Positions 23,853 to 35,133 of a stretch of 64,000 bases of DNA are shown one piece after another. The notes below the pieces were generated by a model. That model did not search any database. It was not told the origin of the DNA and was given only the letters and a program-made list of their open reading frames with translations. The stretch lies in the NCBI RefSeq assembly GCF_032452875.1, contig NC_083878.1, positions 59,563,378-59,627,377 on the forward strand, in the 5' to 3' direction. Each line of letters opens with the position of its first letter. Position 1 is the stretch's first letter. The position numbers and the translations under genes are program-made. The DNA is from Bos javanicus. Its lineage: Eukaryota; Chordata; Mammalia; Artiodactyla; Bovidae.

Positions 23853-25328
23853 AGTTCCCAGTTTTTACTTATTTTGTATGACTTAGGTAATCCTATTGGT
23901 TTCCTTTAGTGTGTTCAGTTAATATTTCCTGAGGCATGGATTTATATGTATTTTATAATATCAGGCAGGGGAAGCATTCCTCTTGAAACATGCTAATTCC
24001 ATAATATAATTAAATGAAAGAGATGTAAACATCCTATATAAAGCCCATTTAAATATATCAGTTTTATACACTTTCATCTCAGTTCTGTTAACTTTTATAT
24101 ATTTAACTTTAGTGTTTTCATTAGAATACAGTTAACAAGCTTTGGTCTTACAAATGGAGTTTTAGAAGTTTTTCTTCTTTTGTTCCCTGTCCCTTTTATC
24201 TATTTTTATATTAAAAAGCTCTGAGATTCCCCAGAGGGAATCTGAGGGGCTGAGCTACAGAGATCAGACCTTTGGTCTAACCAAATAATTGCTGAGCAGA
24301 TGTCTCATGGTAAACTTTTTAGCCCCTTAAATATAATTTAAAACTGATGTAAATACAACAGACTTGTTTGGATTTTGACGTTGGGGACCAATAGGCATCC
24401 CTTCAGGCCCGTTTAACCCTAGGCAGTGTGGTAATGTTAAATCTTGTTTTAGTCACAAAATGTCCAGTTTATTTATCCCATTTTAAATAATTATCTATGG
24501 ATTTGTTCATTTGAGATAATTCCTTTTAAAATTTCTACCTTGTTGGAAAATAGTAGTTAGACTTTCCTTACAAGTTTTTCTTATTAACATTAATTATTCA
24601 AATATGCTTATTAGCATCTGCAAGATCCATTAAGGGGAAACATGGACTACCAATGAACTTCTGAAACCAGTTTTTCTTACTTGTTTTAAACAATAGAAGT
24701 TCTTAGGTTAAATATCAGATATAATTGTCACCTTTAATTTGATTTTTGTTTTATAGGTACCAATAAAACAGCTGTTTATAATAAGAGCACTTTAGATTCA
24801 CTAATTTGTTAGTTTCTTCAAATTTAAAAGGATCCATCATTTGGCCATCACTAAAATATATATCAAACCATTAAGATGCAAGAGTCGGCCCCATAAGACT
24901 GGGAGAGAATGTAACCTAAATCTGGAGAGTGTACTCTGAAAAAATAGTATGGCAAAGATGAAGTTTTCAAAACACATACATGCAAGCGCACATATACACA
25001 GAACATCCTAGGAAGATCAGGTAGAACGTTTACAACTCAAAGACCCAGGAAGAGGAATGGAAGTTTCCCCTAGAAGGTCTTTGTTTAAAGTCAGAATTTT
25101 GAAAAGATATATTTACAAAGCCAATTTTTAACCTGAATTTAACTGCTTATGCAATTAAAACCACCCTCATTTTAGGGCGAGATTTCCTATAGTATAATTT
25201 CCCCAATTAACAAGGTACTTGCAAGTATGAACTCCATATATATAATACATGAATCTGACTGGGGTGTTAGTCAGAGGGTGGCTTTCTTACACCCCTTGTT
25301 TTCGTTTTTCAGAGATTCTATCTCCTGT
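23853..25328. other. Unassigned sequence, possibly old retroviral interior
   Basis: About 1.5 kb without a usable open frame. The composition and position (just before an LTR) would fit a decayed retroviral interior, but I can point to no retroviral motif. Confidence 0.35.
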
Positions 25329-26013
25329 TGAGAGAGTTAATTCTTAGGTAAGTTGATAAGGAGTCCAAGGGCCCTGAAAAGAAAAAAGGAGTCCGGGGCC
25401 TTTGAGGAGCAGAAAGGGGACCAGGGGCCTCGAGGAGGAGAAAAGGACAAACGTGTGTTGCTTTTTTCTTCCCTACATTACTTCATCTTAGAGAAGTCTC
25501 TCCCATCAGAAAGTTTCCATAAACCTCTTATTCTCATGAGAGGGCAGAGAGAATGAAAACCACAGTCATAGAAAACTAATTAAATTGATCACATGGATCA
25601 CAACCCTGTCCAACTCAATGAAACTATGAGCCATGCCGTGAAGGGCCACCCAAATGGATGTGTCTTGGTGCACAGTTCTGACAAAATGTGGTCCATGGAG
25701 AAGGGAATGGCAAACCACTTCAATATTCTTGCCTTGAGAACCCCATGAACAGTATGAAAAGGCAAAAAGATATGACACTGAAACTGAACTCCCCAGTTCG
25801 GTAGGTGCCCAATATGCTTCTGGAGAAGAATGCAGAAATAACACCAGAAAAAATGAAGAGACAGAGCCAAAGCAAAAACAACGTCCAGTTGTTGATGTGA
25901 CTGGTAATGGTAGTAAAGTCCAATGCTGTAAAGAACAATATTGCATAGGAACCTGGAATGTTAGGTCCATGAATCAAGCTAAATTGGAAGCAGTCAAATA
26001 GGAGAAGGCAAGG

Positions 26014-26472
26014 GTGAACATCGACATTTTAGGAATCAGTGAACTAAAATGGACTGGAATGGGTGAATTTAACTCATATGACCATTATATTCACTACTGT
26101 GGACAAGAATCCCTTAGAAGAAATGGAGTAGCCCTCATAGTCAACAAAAGAGTCCAAAATGCAGTTCTTGGGTGCAGTCTCATAAACAACAGAATGATCT
26201 CTGTTCATTTCCAATGCAAACCATTCAATATCACGGTAATCCAACTCTATGCCCCAACCAGTAATGCTGAAGAAGCTGAAGTTGAATGGTTCTATAAAGA
26301 CCTACAAGACCTTCTAGAACTAACACCCCAAAAACATGTCCTTTTCATTATACGGGACTGGAATGCAAATGTAGGAAGTCAAGAGACATCTGGAGTAATG
26401 GGCAAATTTGGGGTTGGAGTACAAAATGAAGCAGGGCAAAGGCTGACAGAGTTTGCCAAGAGAACACACTAG
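26014..26472 (+). pseudogene. BovB endonuclease relic
   Basis: The 152-aa frame begins at NIDILGISELKWTGMGEFNS and runs through QESLRRNGVALIVNKRVQNA, ITVIQLYAPTSNAEEAEVEW and IIRDWNANVGSQETSG. These are the endonuclease blocks in order, with the usual GDWNA changed to RDWNA. It stops shortly before the last endonuclease block. The remaining block is in the frame at 26558-26767, where the conserved SDH reads TND. Both changes hit residues expected to be catalytic or adjacent. The frame upstream (to 25948, GTWNVRSMNQ) is cut by a stop at about 25999. Confidence 0.88.
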
Positions 26473-27226
26473 TCACAGCCAACACCCTCTTGCAACAACA
26501 CAAGAGAAGACTCTACACATGGACATCACTAGATGGTCAATATCAAAATCAGGTTGATTGTATTCTTTGCAGCCAAAGATGGAGAAGCTCTATATAGTCA
26601 GCAAAACAAGACTGGGAGCTGACTGTGGCACGAATGATGAACTCCTTATTGCTAAATTCAGACTTAAATTGAAGAAAGTAGGGAAAGTCAATAGATCATT
26701 CAGGTATGACCTAAATCAAATCCCTTACGATTATACAGTGGAAGTGACAAATAGATTCAGGGATTAAATCTACTAGAGAGAGTGCCTGAAGAAGTATGGA
26801 TGGAGGTTTGTGACATTGTACAGGAGGCAGGGATCAAGACCATCCCCAAGGAAAAGAAATGCAAAAAGGCAAAATGGTTGTCTGAGGAAGCCTTACAAAC
26901 AGCTATGAAAGGAAGAGAAGTGAAAAGTAAAGGAGAAAAGGAAAGATATACCCATGTGAATTCAGAATTCCAAACAATAGCAAGAAAGGATAAGAAAGCC
27001 CTTCTCAGTGATCAATGCAAAGAAATAGAGGAAACTATAGAATGGGAAAGATGAGATTTCTTCAAGGAAATTAGAGATACCAAGGGAACATTTCATGCAA
27101 AGATGAGCACAATAAAGGACAGAAATGGTATGGACCTAACAGAAGCAAAAGATATTAAAAGAGGTGGAAAAAATACACAGAAGAACTAACAAAAAAACAT
27201 CTTCATGACACAGATACCATGATGGT

Positions 27227-27685
27227 GTGATCACTCACCTAGAGCCAGACATCCTGGAATGTGAAGTCAAGTGGCCCCTAGGAAGCATCACTACAAACAA
27301 AGGTAGTGAAGGTGATGGAATTCCAGTTGAGCTATTTCAAATCCTAAAAGGTGATGCTGTGAAAGTGCTGCACTCAATATGCCAGCAAATTTGGAAAACT
27401 GAGCACTGGCCACAGGACTGGAAAAGATCAGTTTGCATTCCAATCCCAAAGAAAGGCAATGTCAAAGAATGCTTAAACTACCACACAATTGCACTCATCT
27501 CACATGCTAACAAAGTAATGCTCAAAATTCTCCAAGCCAGGTTTCAACAGTACATAAACTGTGTACTTCCAGATGTTCAAGCTGGATTTAGAAAAGGCAG
27601 AGGAACCAGAGATCAAATTGCCAACATCCACTGGATCTTTGAAAAAGCAAGAGAGTTGCAGAAAATGTCTATTTCTGCTTATTGA
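27227..27685 (+). pseudogene. BovB reverse transcriptase palm relic
   Basis: The frame carries ITHLEPDILECEVKWPLGSI, IPVELFQILKGDAVKVLHSI, WKRSVCIPIPKKGNVKECLN and QAGFRKGRGTRDQIANIHWI, the N-terminal half of the RT. A frameshift falls just before motif A, which continues in the next frame (27561-27998) as LLIDYAKAFGCVNH. Fingers and palm are recognisable but not usable. Confidence 0.88.
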
Positions 27686-29010
27686 CTACGCCAAAGCCTT
27701 TGGCTGTGTGAATCACAACAATTTTCCACAGTGGAAAATTCTTCAAGAGATGGGAATGCTAGAACACCTTACCTGCCTCCTGAGAAATCTGTATGCAGGT
27801 CAAGAAGCAACAGTTAGAACTGGACATGGAACAACAGACCGGTTCCAAATCAGGAAAGAAGTATGCCAAGGCTGTATATTGTCACCCTGCTTATTTAACT
27901 TTTATGCAAATACATCATGCAAAATGCCAGGCTGGATGAAGCACAAACTGGAATCAAGACTGCCAGGAGAAATATCAGTAACCTCAGGTGTGCATTAGCT
28001 ACCACCCTTATGGCAGAAAGTGAAGAATAACTAAACAGCCTCTTGCTGAAAGTGAAAGAGGAGACAGAAAAAGTTGTCTTAAAACTCAACATTCAGAAAA
28101 CAAAGGTCATGGCATCAAGTCCCATCACTTCATGGCAAATAGATGGGGAAACAGTGGAAACAATGAGATACTTTTTTGGGGAGAGTGGGCTCCAAAATCA
28201 GTGCAGATGGTGACAGCAGCCATGAATTAAAAGATGCATGCTCCTTGGGAAGAAAAGTTATGACCAACCTAGACAGCATATTAAAAAGCAGAGACATTAC
28301 TTTGTCAACAAAGGTCCATCTAGTCAAAACTATGGTTTTCCCATTAGTCATGTATGGATGTGAGAGTTGGACTATAAAGAAAGCTGAGCACCAAAGAATT
28401 GATGCTTTTGAACTGTGTTGTTGAAGAAGACTCTTGAGAGTCCCTTGGTGCAAGGAGATCAACCAGTCCATCCTAAAGGAAATCAGTCCTGAATAGTCAG
28501 TCATTGGAAGGATTGATGCTGAAGCTGAAACTCCAATATTTTGGCCACCTGATGCGAAGTACTGACTCATTTGAAAAGACCATGACGATGGGAAAAATTG
28601 AAGGCAGGAGGAGAAGGGGATGACTGAGGATGAGATGACTGGATAATATCACCAAATCAATAGACATGAGTTTGAACAAGCTCTGGGAATTGGTCAAGGA
28701 TAGGGAAGCCTGGCATGCTGCAGTCTATGGGGTCACATGGACTTCTGACTAATCCTATTATCTTAAGATGGAAGTTGTGGGAGTTGGTCTGGTAAGACCT
28801 TTACAATCTTGAAAAAGTATATAAGGCCTCATAAGACTAAGAGGGCATTCTCTGCCCCCTTCTGATGTCTATGTCAGAAGCTTTTCTATTCCTTTTTCAC
28901 TGTAATAAAACTTTTGCCACACGAAGTTCTGAGTGCCTGAAGCCTCATATCTGGTCCCGAAGACAAATTCTCTTCTTTGGAGATCACAAAGGGAACACCA
29001 TTCACTATAA

Positions 29011-29835
29011 GCTATCATCATCTTAAGTTGAATTTGTCAGGAACAAAACTTACTAGTAAAATCAGGTGGTAGACCTGTGTGATACTTGTGAGCTTGAGTC
29101 CTCCAGCCATCACCCAGAGCCCTTTCAGCTTGTCTTACATGTCTCAGCTTTTCCCTCCAGCAGTCTAAGACCACAATGGATGCTCAAATGGCTGAATGGC
29201 CAACTCTAATTTGTGACCTTTGGGTGAGCAAGTGTTTTAATTAATGAATGGATTTCCCTATGGAGCCACTGGTCTATATCAATCTGGTAAATTTCTCAGT
29301 CACCTAAGAAAGCCATAACTGGCCAGGAGAAATCTTGTCTCTTTTCTTTCAAGCAAAGCTCTCATGCACTATCTTCACCTTTATCCTGAAAAATTCTATT
29401 AAGGCAGTGGAACTGGAGAAAAAAAAAAAAAAAAAAAAGCATCAGATCAGGCTCTCACTTAACCACTCATCCAAGACCACTCAGTATCCTACAACTGAGC
29501 AAACCCTGGTGTCTTTCTTTCAACCACCCCCATCCCCAGTACTTTCACTTAGGTGCATATTCTTCAGTATTTTTCAATCAAGCCCCACCCAGTATCTCTC
29601 AGCTGGGAAGGGGCAGACCTACTATACCTCACCAAATAAAACTCAGGATCATCAACCAATACAGGAGATCCAAGAACCAGGAGAGACTCACTGAAATTCA
29701 TGTGGACTCCCTTAGGATGCAGGTGGGCATAAGAAGCCTAGGATGGTACCAAGGCTCCGGGTCCTCTTAGTGTTCAGGTGATGGAGATAAATCTGCTCTG
29801 GCCCCTTTGGGGGTCACCATAGCTTTTGACTTAAG
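29011..29835. other. Unassigned sequence with a 20-A tract
   Basis: It contains an uninterrupted A20 at 29419-29438 and a C-rich region (29500-29640) with ccaaataaaactcagg that has an LTR-like look. The 119-aa frame across the poly(A) (29335-29694) is not credible as a gene. Confidence 0.4.
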
Positions 29836-30335
29836 AGATAGTCTCAACCTTAAAGTTATGTTTTATTTCAGTAGGAAATTTTAGGGCTTCAGGCCCAGGA
29901 GGTATCATTTCGAGTGTTCCTGAGAGAAATGTTCTAAGGAGGCAAGGGGAGGAGCCAGGTTTTACAGAAGCTTTGCAGCAAAGAGCAGGTAGTCCATACA
30001 TCTAAAGGGTCATTGTTAATTAAAGAAAGCCAGATAGCTGAAGTTAAGGAATTTAGTGGTTTTCTCTGTATGGGAAGATGCAAGAGCCTGAACTCACTGA
30101 AATCACTCCTTCATATGCATCTCAGCTGCCTGGAGCCAGTATCCTGTGTTTTCACATCCTGGGCTTTCTTGGAACTCACTGCAAGAAGTGGCTGCAGTCT
30201 GATGGCTGGTAGATCACAGGTATTCTTCTCCTTCCTGAGTGCCCATAGGGCTAACCAGCTCATACTGGAGCACTGCAATCACTGATGACTGTGACTTTTT
30301 TGTTTACTGATATGGCAGGAAATATTTCGTCTCAT
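29836..30335. repeat. Family X, copy 3
   Basis: It matches copy 2 from the 'aggcccaggaggtatcat' opening through gttaattaaagaaagccag, gggaagatgcaagagcc and caatcactgatgactgtgac. It is followed directly by copy 4 in the same orientation. Confidence 0.68.
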
Positions 30336-30339
30336 CTTA

Positions 30340-31085
30340 TTTGACTAGAATTTTTAGCACTTCAAGACTGGAAGGCAGCATCTCAAATAAACTTGAGAGA
30401 ACTTCTCTGAAGAGATTGGAGGTGGGAAGCCAGGATATATAGGAGTTTTGCAACAAAGGTCAGGCAGCATAAATGTCAAAAGATTATTGTTAATTAAAGA
30501 AAACTAGAAATCTCACGGAGAAGGCAATGGCACCCCACTCCAGTACTCTTGCCTGGAAAATCCCATGGATGGAGGAGCCCGGTAGGCTGCAGTCCATGGG
30601 GTCACTAAGAGTTGGACATGACTGAGCGACTTCACTTTCACTTTTCACTTTCATGCATTGGAGAAGGAAATGGCGGCCCACTCCAGTATTCTTGCCTGGA
30701 GAATCCCAGGGACGGGGGAGCCTGGTGGGCTGCCGTCTATGGGGTCGCACAGAGTCGGACACGACTGAAGCGACTTAGCAGCAGCAGAAATCTCAAGGAG
30801 TTTACTGCTTTTCTATGAGAAGATGTAAGAGTCTGAGCTTACTGAAATCGTTCCTTTGATATGTACTTCAACTGTCTTGGACCTATATCATGTGTTTTCA
30901 TGTCCTGAGTTTCTTCAGGGCTCACCATAGGGAGCGACTACAGTTTAATGACTGGGAGATGGCAAGCATTCTTTTCTTTCTTGTGTACTCCCAGGATTCA
31001 CTATCAGGGTAGTGGCTGCAATCATTGATGACTGTGACATCCTTTTACAGATATGGCAGTCAATATTCTATTTATCAAAGCAAAC
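30340..31085. repeat. Family X, copy 4, split by a BOV-A2
   Basis: Same order of words as copy 3 (gaagccaggatatatagga, gttaattaaagaaaactag, gatgtaagagtctgagctt, caatcattgatgactgtgac). It forms a direct tandem with copy 3 and is interrupted by the SINE at 30516-30785. Confidence 0.68.
30516..30785 (+). mobile_element. BOV-A2 SINE (dimer)
   Basis: Complete, little-diverged dimer ending cttagcagcagc, inserted in family X copy 4. TSD agaaatctca (30506-30515 and 30786-30795). Confidence 0.97.
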
Positions 31086-31324
31086 TGCCTTCCTTACCTT
31101 TTAAGTCCCAAACCACTACCCCCACACTCTCTTTTGTCTTTAATTGAAAACGGTATTTAATGTGAGGGCTTCTGCCATCTTGGCCACTGACTGTTTTTCT
31201 TGGTCTCTCCCACATACACATCTCATTTTTCTCCTGTTAATCTATCTCATGTCAATTTAATTCTTAAACCAGTCAGAAAAACCTAAAAGGTACAGAAAAT
31301 TTTCTTCCTCCCGCCATGTATATA

Positions 31325-32578
31325 TTAGGTTGGTTCAAAAATAATTGTAATTTTGCATTTTTGAACTTTGCCATTTGATATTGGAATATATTCTTAAATG
31401 ACTGTGATTATACATTATTTTAATGCACATTTCTCACTTGATGATTTTTGCTAACGATTTACTTGCTGTTCCTTTTTATATTTATTTTAGACTAGGGAAA
31501 TGGTGTTAGACAAAAAGCAAATTCAAGCTTTTTCCTTATTTGAGTTCAAAATGGGTCATAAAGCAGCAGAGGCCACTGGCAACATCAACACGCATTTGGC
31601 CCAGAAATTACTAACAAACGTATAGTGCCATGGTGGTACAAGAAGTTTTGCAAAAGAGATGAGAGCCTTGAAGATGAGGAGTGCAGTGGCTGGCTCTTGG
31701 AAGTTGACAATGACCAACTGAGAGCCATCATTGAAGTTGATCCTCTTACAACCACATGAAAGTTGCAGAAGGACTCAGCATGAACCATTCTATGGTCATT
31801 CAGCATTTGAAGCAAATTGGAAAGGTAAAAAAGCTCAATAAGTAGGTGCCTTGGAGCTGACCACAAATCATTTTGAAGTGTCATCTTTTATTCTATACAA
31901 CAACAAACCATTTATCAATTGGATTGTGATGTACGATGAAAAGTGGATTTTATACAACAACTGGCAATGACCATCTCAGTGGTTGGACCAAGAAGAAAGT
32001 CTAAAGTACTTCCCAAAGGCAAACGTGCACCCAAAAATGGTCATGGTCACTGTTTTGTGGTCTGCTGCCAGTCTGATCCACTCTAGCTTTCTGAATCCTG
32101 GTGAAACCATTACATCTGAGAAGTATGCTCAGCAAATCAGTGAGATGCACCAACAACGGCAGTGCCTGCAGCTGGCATTCAGCAACAGAATGGGCCCAAT
32201 TGTTATCCATGACCAACACCCGACTGCACGTCACACAGCCAACACTTCAAAAGTTGTACAAAGTGGACTACAAAGTTTTGCCTCATCCACCATATTCACC
32301 TGACCTCTCACCAACCAACTACCATTTTTTCAAGCATCTCAACAACTTTCTGCAGGGAAAACGCTTCCACAACCAGCAGGAGGCAGAAAATAATTTCCAA
32401 GAGTTCATCAAATCCTGAAGCATGGATTTTTACATTACAGGAGTAAACAAACTTACTTCTCACTGGCAAAAATGTGTTTATTGTAATATTTCCTATTTTG
32501 ATTAATAAAGATGTGTTTGAGCCTATTATAATTTAAAATTCACAGTCCAAAACCATAATTTATTTTTCACCAACCTAA
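31325..32578 (+). mobile_element. Hsmar1-like mariner DNA transposon, complete but inactive
   Basis: Terminal inverted repeats begin ttaggttggttcaaaaataa (31325) and end in ...tttttcaccaacctaa (32578), flanked by TA on each side (31323-31324 and 32579-32580), the mariner target duplication. The length of 1254 bp is normal for the family. The interior is a decayed transposase. Mariner moves by cut and paste, so the intact ends with a dead gene indicate an old copy fixed in place. Confidence 0.95.
31501..32418 (+). pseudogene. Mariner transposase relic
   Basis: From the atggtgttagac start, words of the helix-turn-helix half are readable (KKQIQAFSLFEFKMGHKAAE, then FCKRDESLEDEECSG, NDQLRAIIEVDPLTT, KQIGKVKKLNK). 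The catalytic half follows: YDEKWILYN with the first Asp (about 31930), VHPKMVMVTVLWSAASLIHS, IVIHDQ with the second Asp (about 32207), and VLPHPPYSPDLSPTNYHFFK at the third site. The third catalytic position is Asn where mariners normally have Asp. At least two stops (about 31624 and 31841) and frame changes (about 31757 and 32215) break the gene. Confidence 0.9.
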
Positions 32579-32580
32579 TA

Positions 32581-32917
32581 CATGCAGTATTGTAGTGAAT
32601 TTATATCTTGTCTTCCAGAACGTTATTCCAATTATCTGAACTGTATGAGAGGTCTCATTTCATTGATGATGAAGATAATCATTTTTGAAACATTGGGTAT
32701 TTTAAAACTTAAGAAAAATGGCTTTTTTAAAAAATGCGTTTCTTCTATTAAAAGTAAAACCTCTTTCCCAAAAAAATACCTATTAACCACTTGTATTTCC
32801 TACTTTGTGAGTCAATGTTCCAAAATTACTTTTGTCCTGATGTTAAATTTTTAACTTTTGTTTCTAAAAATTATTCTGCATAGTAAGAACAATAATTCAC
32901 TGTTTTCCACAAATATT
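32581..32917. other. Unassigned AT-rich sequence
   Basis: A spacer between the mariner and the L1 tail. The 90-aa frame at 32582-32854 has no recognisable motif. Confidence 0.5.
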
Positions 32918-33253
32918 ATTTATTTTATTTTATTTAACTTTACAATATTGTATTGGTTTTGCCATATATCAAAATGAATCTGCCACAGGTATACACGTGT
33001 TCCCCATCCTGAACCCTCCTCCCTCCTCCCTCCCCATACCATACTGGGTCGTCCCAGTGCACCAGCCCCAAGCATCCAGTATCGTGCATCGAACCTGGAC
33101 TGGCGACTTGTTTCATTTATGATATTATACATATTTCAATGCCATTCTCCCAAATCATCCCACCCTCTCCCTCTCCCACAGAGTCCAAAAGACTGTTCTA
33201 GACATCAGTGTCTCTTTTGCTGTCTCACATACAGGGTTATTGTTACCATCTTT

Positions 33254-33817
33254 CTAAATTCCATATATATGCATTAGTATACTGTATTGGTGTTTTTCCT
33301 TCTGGCTTACTTCACTCTGTATAATAGGCTCCAGTTTCATCCACCTCATTAGAACTGATTCAAATGTATTCTTTTTAATGGCTGAGTAATACTCCATTGT
33401 GTATATGTACCACTGCTTTCTTATCCATTCATCTGCTGATGGACATCTAGGTTGCTTCCATGTCCTGGCTATTATAAACAGTGCTGTGATGAACATTGGG
33501 GTACATGTGTCTCTTTCAATTCTGGTTTCCTCAGTGTGTATGCCCAGCAGTGGGATTGCTGGGTCGTATGGCAGTTCTATTTCCAGTTTTTTAAGGAATC
33601 TCCACACTGTTCTCCATAGTGGCTGTACTAGTTTGCATTCCCACCAACAGTGTAAGAGGGTTCCCTTTTCTCCACATCCTCTCCAGCATTTATTGCTTGT
33701 AGACTTTTGGATCGCAGCCATTCTGACTGGTGTGAAATGGTACCTCATTGTGGTTTTGATTTGCATTTCTCTGATAATGAGTGACGTTGAGCATCTTTTC
33801 ATGTATTTGTTAGCCAT
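33254..33817 (-). pseudogene. L1 ORF2 C-terminal relic
   Basis: This 187-aa frame is the end of L1 ORF2: words MKRCSTSLIIREMQIKTTMR, CWRGCGEKGTLLHCWWEC, PYDPAIPLLGIHTEETRIER and IYTMEYYSAIKKNTFESVLM. The cysteine-rich motif CX3CX7HX4C typical of the ORF2 C-terminal segment is intact. RT and endonuclease are absent because of 5' truncation, although the frame upstream (33980-34237, minus) still holds part of the region before it. Confidence 0.92.
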
Positions 33818-34310
33818 CTGTATGTCTTCTTTGGAGAAATGTCTGTTTAGTTCTTTGGCCCATTTTTTGATTGGGTCATTTATTTTTCTGGAGTTGAGCT
33901 GTAGGATTTGCTTGTATATTTTTGAGATTAGTTGTTTGTCTGTTGCTTCATTTGCTATTATTTTCTCCCATTCTGAAGGCTATCTTTTCACCTTGCTTAT
34001 AGTTTCCTTTGTTGTGCAGAAGCTTTTAAGTTTAATTAGGTCCCATTTGTTTATTTTTGCTTTTATTTCCAATATTCTGGGAGGTGGGTCATAGAGGATC
34101 CTGTTGTGATGTATGTCGGAGAGTGTTTTACCTATGTTCTCCTCTAGGAGTTTTATAGTTTCTAGTCTTACGTTTAGATCTTTAATCCATTTTGAGTTTG
34201 TTTTTGTGTATGGTGTTAGAAAGTGCTCTAGTTTCATTCTTTTACAAGTGATTGACCAGTTTTCCCAGCAACACTTGTTAAAGAGATTGTCTTTAATCCA
34301 TTGTTGCCTC

Positions 34311-34402
34311 AGTCATGTCCGACTCTGTGCAACCCCACAGACGGCAGGCCACTAGGCTCCTCTGTCCCTGGGATTCTCCAGGCAAGAACACTGGAGTGGT
34401 TC
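34311..34402 (-). mobile_element. BovA-type SINE monomer nested in L1
   Basis: Antisense BovA half (agtcatgtccgactctgtgc to ggcaagaacactggagtgg) with 7-bp TSD ttgcctc (34304-34310 and 34403-34409). The L1 sequence is continuous when the SINE and one TSD copy are removed. Confidence 0.93.
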
Positions 34403-34581
34403 TTGCCTCCTTTGTCAAAGATAAGGTGTCCATATGTGCGTGGATATCCTACACAAATACTATTATTTTATGGTTTATTGTTTCTTTCCCTAAAACTTTT
34501 ATTGAAATCCATATTCTACTTAAAGTATAATTATGCATTATTTAAATTTGAAACTAAAAATGACAGTAGTACATTTTTATA

Positions 34582-35124
34582 TATATGCTTGCTCCTTGGA
34601 AGAAAAGCTATGACCAACCTAGACAGCATATTAAAAAGCAGAGACATTACTTTGCCAACAAAGGTACATCCAGTCAAAGCTATGGCTTTTCCAGTAGTCA
34701 TGTATGGATATGAGAGTTGGACCATAAAGAAAGCTGAGCGCCAAAGAATTGATGCATTTGAACTGTGGTGTTGGAGAAGACTCTTGAGAGTCCCTTGGAC
34801 TGCAGGGAGATCCAACCAGTCCATCCTAAAGAAAATCAGTCCTGAGCATTCATTGGAAGGACTGATGCTGAAGCTGAAACTCCAATACTTTGGCCACCTG
34901 ATGCGAAGAGCTGACTCATTGAAAAGACCCTGCTGCTGGGAAAGATTGAGGGCAGGAAGAGAGGGGACAACAGAGGATGAGATGGTTGGATGGCATCACT
35001 GACTCAATGGATATGAGTTTGAGTAAGCTCCGGGAGGTGGTGATGGACAGGGAAGCCTGGCATGCTGCAGTCCATGGGGTCGCAAAGAGTCGGACACAAC
35101 TGAGCAACTGAACTGAACTGATAT
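34582..35124 (+). mobile_element. BovB LINE 3' end, 5'-truncated
   Basis: Starts at gcttgctccttggaagaaaa and ends in the ctgaactgaactg tail, with perfect 9-bp TSD atttttata (34573-34581 and 35125-35133). The C-terminal frame (LLLGRKAMTNLDSILKSRDI ... FELWCWRRLLRVPWTAGRSN) is open up to about 34917. It is joined upstream by chance to SINE sequence, giving a 233-aa chimeric frame from 34301. Confidence 0.95.
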
Positions 35125-35133
35125 ATTTTTATA

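Larger units (their letters stand above)
25536..28736 (+). mobile_element. BovB LINE, near full length, inactive
   Basis: About 3.2 kb, from part of the 5' UTR (gagagggcagagagaatgaa, matching the antisense 5' UTR at about 53360) through endonuclease and RT to ggcatgctgcagtctatggg. The final approximately 40 bp and tail are missing, which is unusual, and no TSD is visible. The frame is broken into at least seven pieces. The endonuclease SDH is TND (about 26630), RT motif A's AFDCVDH is AFGCVNH (about 27695), and motif C YADD is CALA (about 27990). It is a dead copy. Confidence 0.94.
25329..29010 (+). mobile_element. Older class II-type LTR split in two by a BovB (copy 3)
   Basis: The left piece (25329-25535) aligns with the start of the LTR at 52 (gataaggagtcc, then ggaggagaaaaggacaaac). 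The right piece (28737-29010) aligns with its second half: tattatcttaagatg, gggagttggtctgg, tctgcccccttctgatg, atgtcagaagctttt and gtaataaaact. The two pieces add up to one LTR, with the 3.2-kb BovB between. It is more diverged than copies 1 and 2, so it is older, and the BovB is younger than the LTR. No retroviral genes are present. Confidence 0.82.
32918..34440 (-). mobile_element. L1 LINE 3' end, 5'-truncated
   Basis: Antisense L1 with T-rich tail (32918-32938), 3' UTR (about 32939-33250) and ORF2 C-terminus, truncated at about 34440. A BovA monomer (34311-34402) is inserted near its 5' end. The junction word gcattagtatactgtattgg here (about 33271) is uninterrupted, giving an empty-site reference for the BovB insertion in the related L1 at 42480. 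Confidence 0.93.

Noticed and set aside
29335..29694. A 119-aa frame across an A20 tract
   Set aside because: The poly-lysine run comes from the poly(A) tract; the rest has no recognisable domain.
31325..32578. A SETMAR-like domesticated transposase gene
   Set aside because: The transposase has stops and frameshifts, and there is no SET domain or upstream exon. It is an ordinary dead mariner.
33399..34094. A 231-aa plus-strand frame with hydrophobic stretches, looking like a membrane protein
   Set aside because: It is the antisense strand of the L1 ORF2 C-terminus at 33254-33817 and its upstream part; the hydrophobicity comes from reading L1 backwards.
34301..35002. A 233-aa open frame that might be a novel gene
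   Set aside because: It runs from an antisense BovA SINE through unrelated spacer into the BovB C-terminal region. The open frame is an accidental fusion with no start context or conservation argument.
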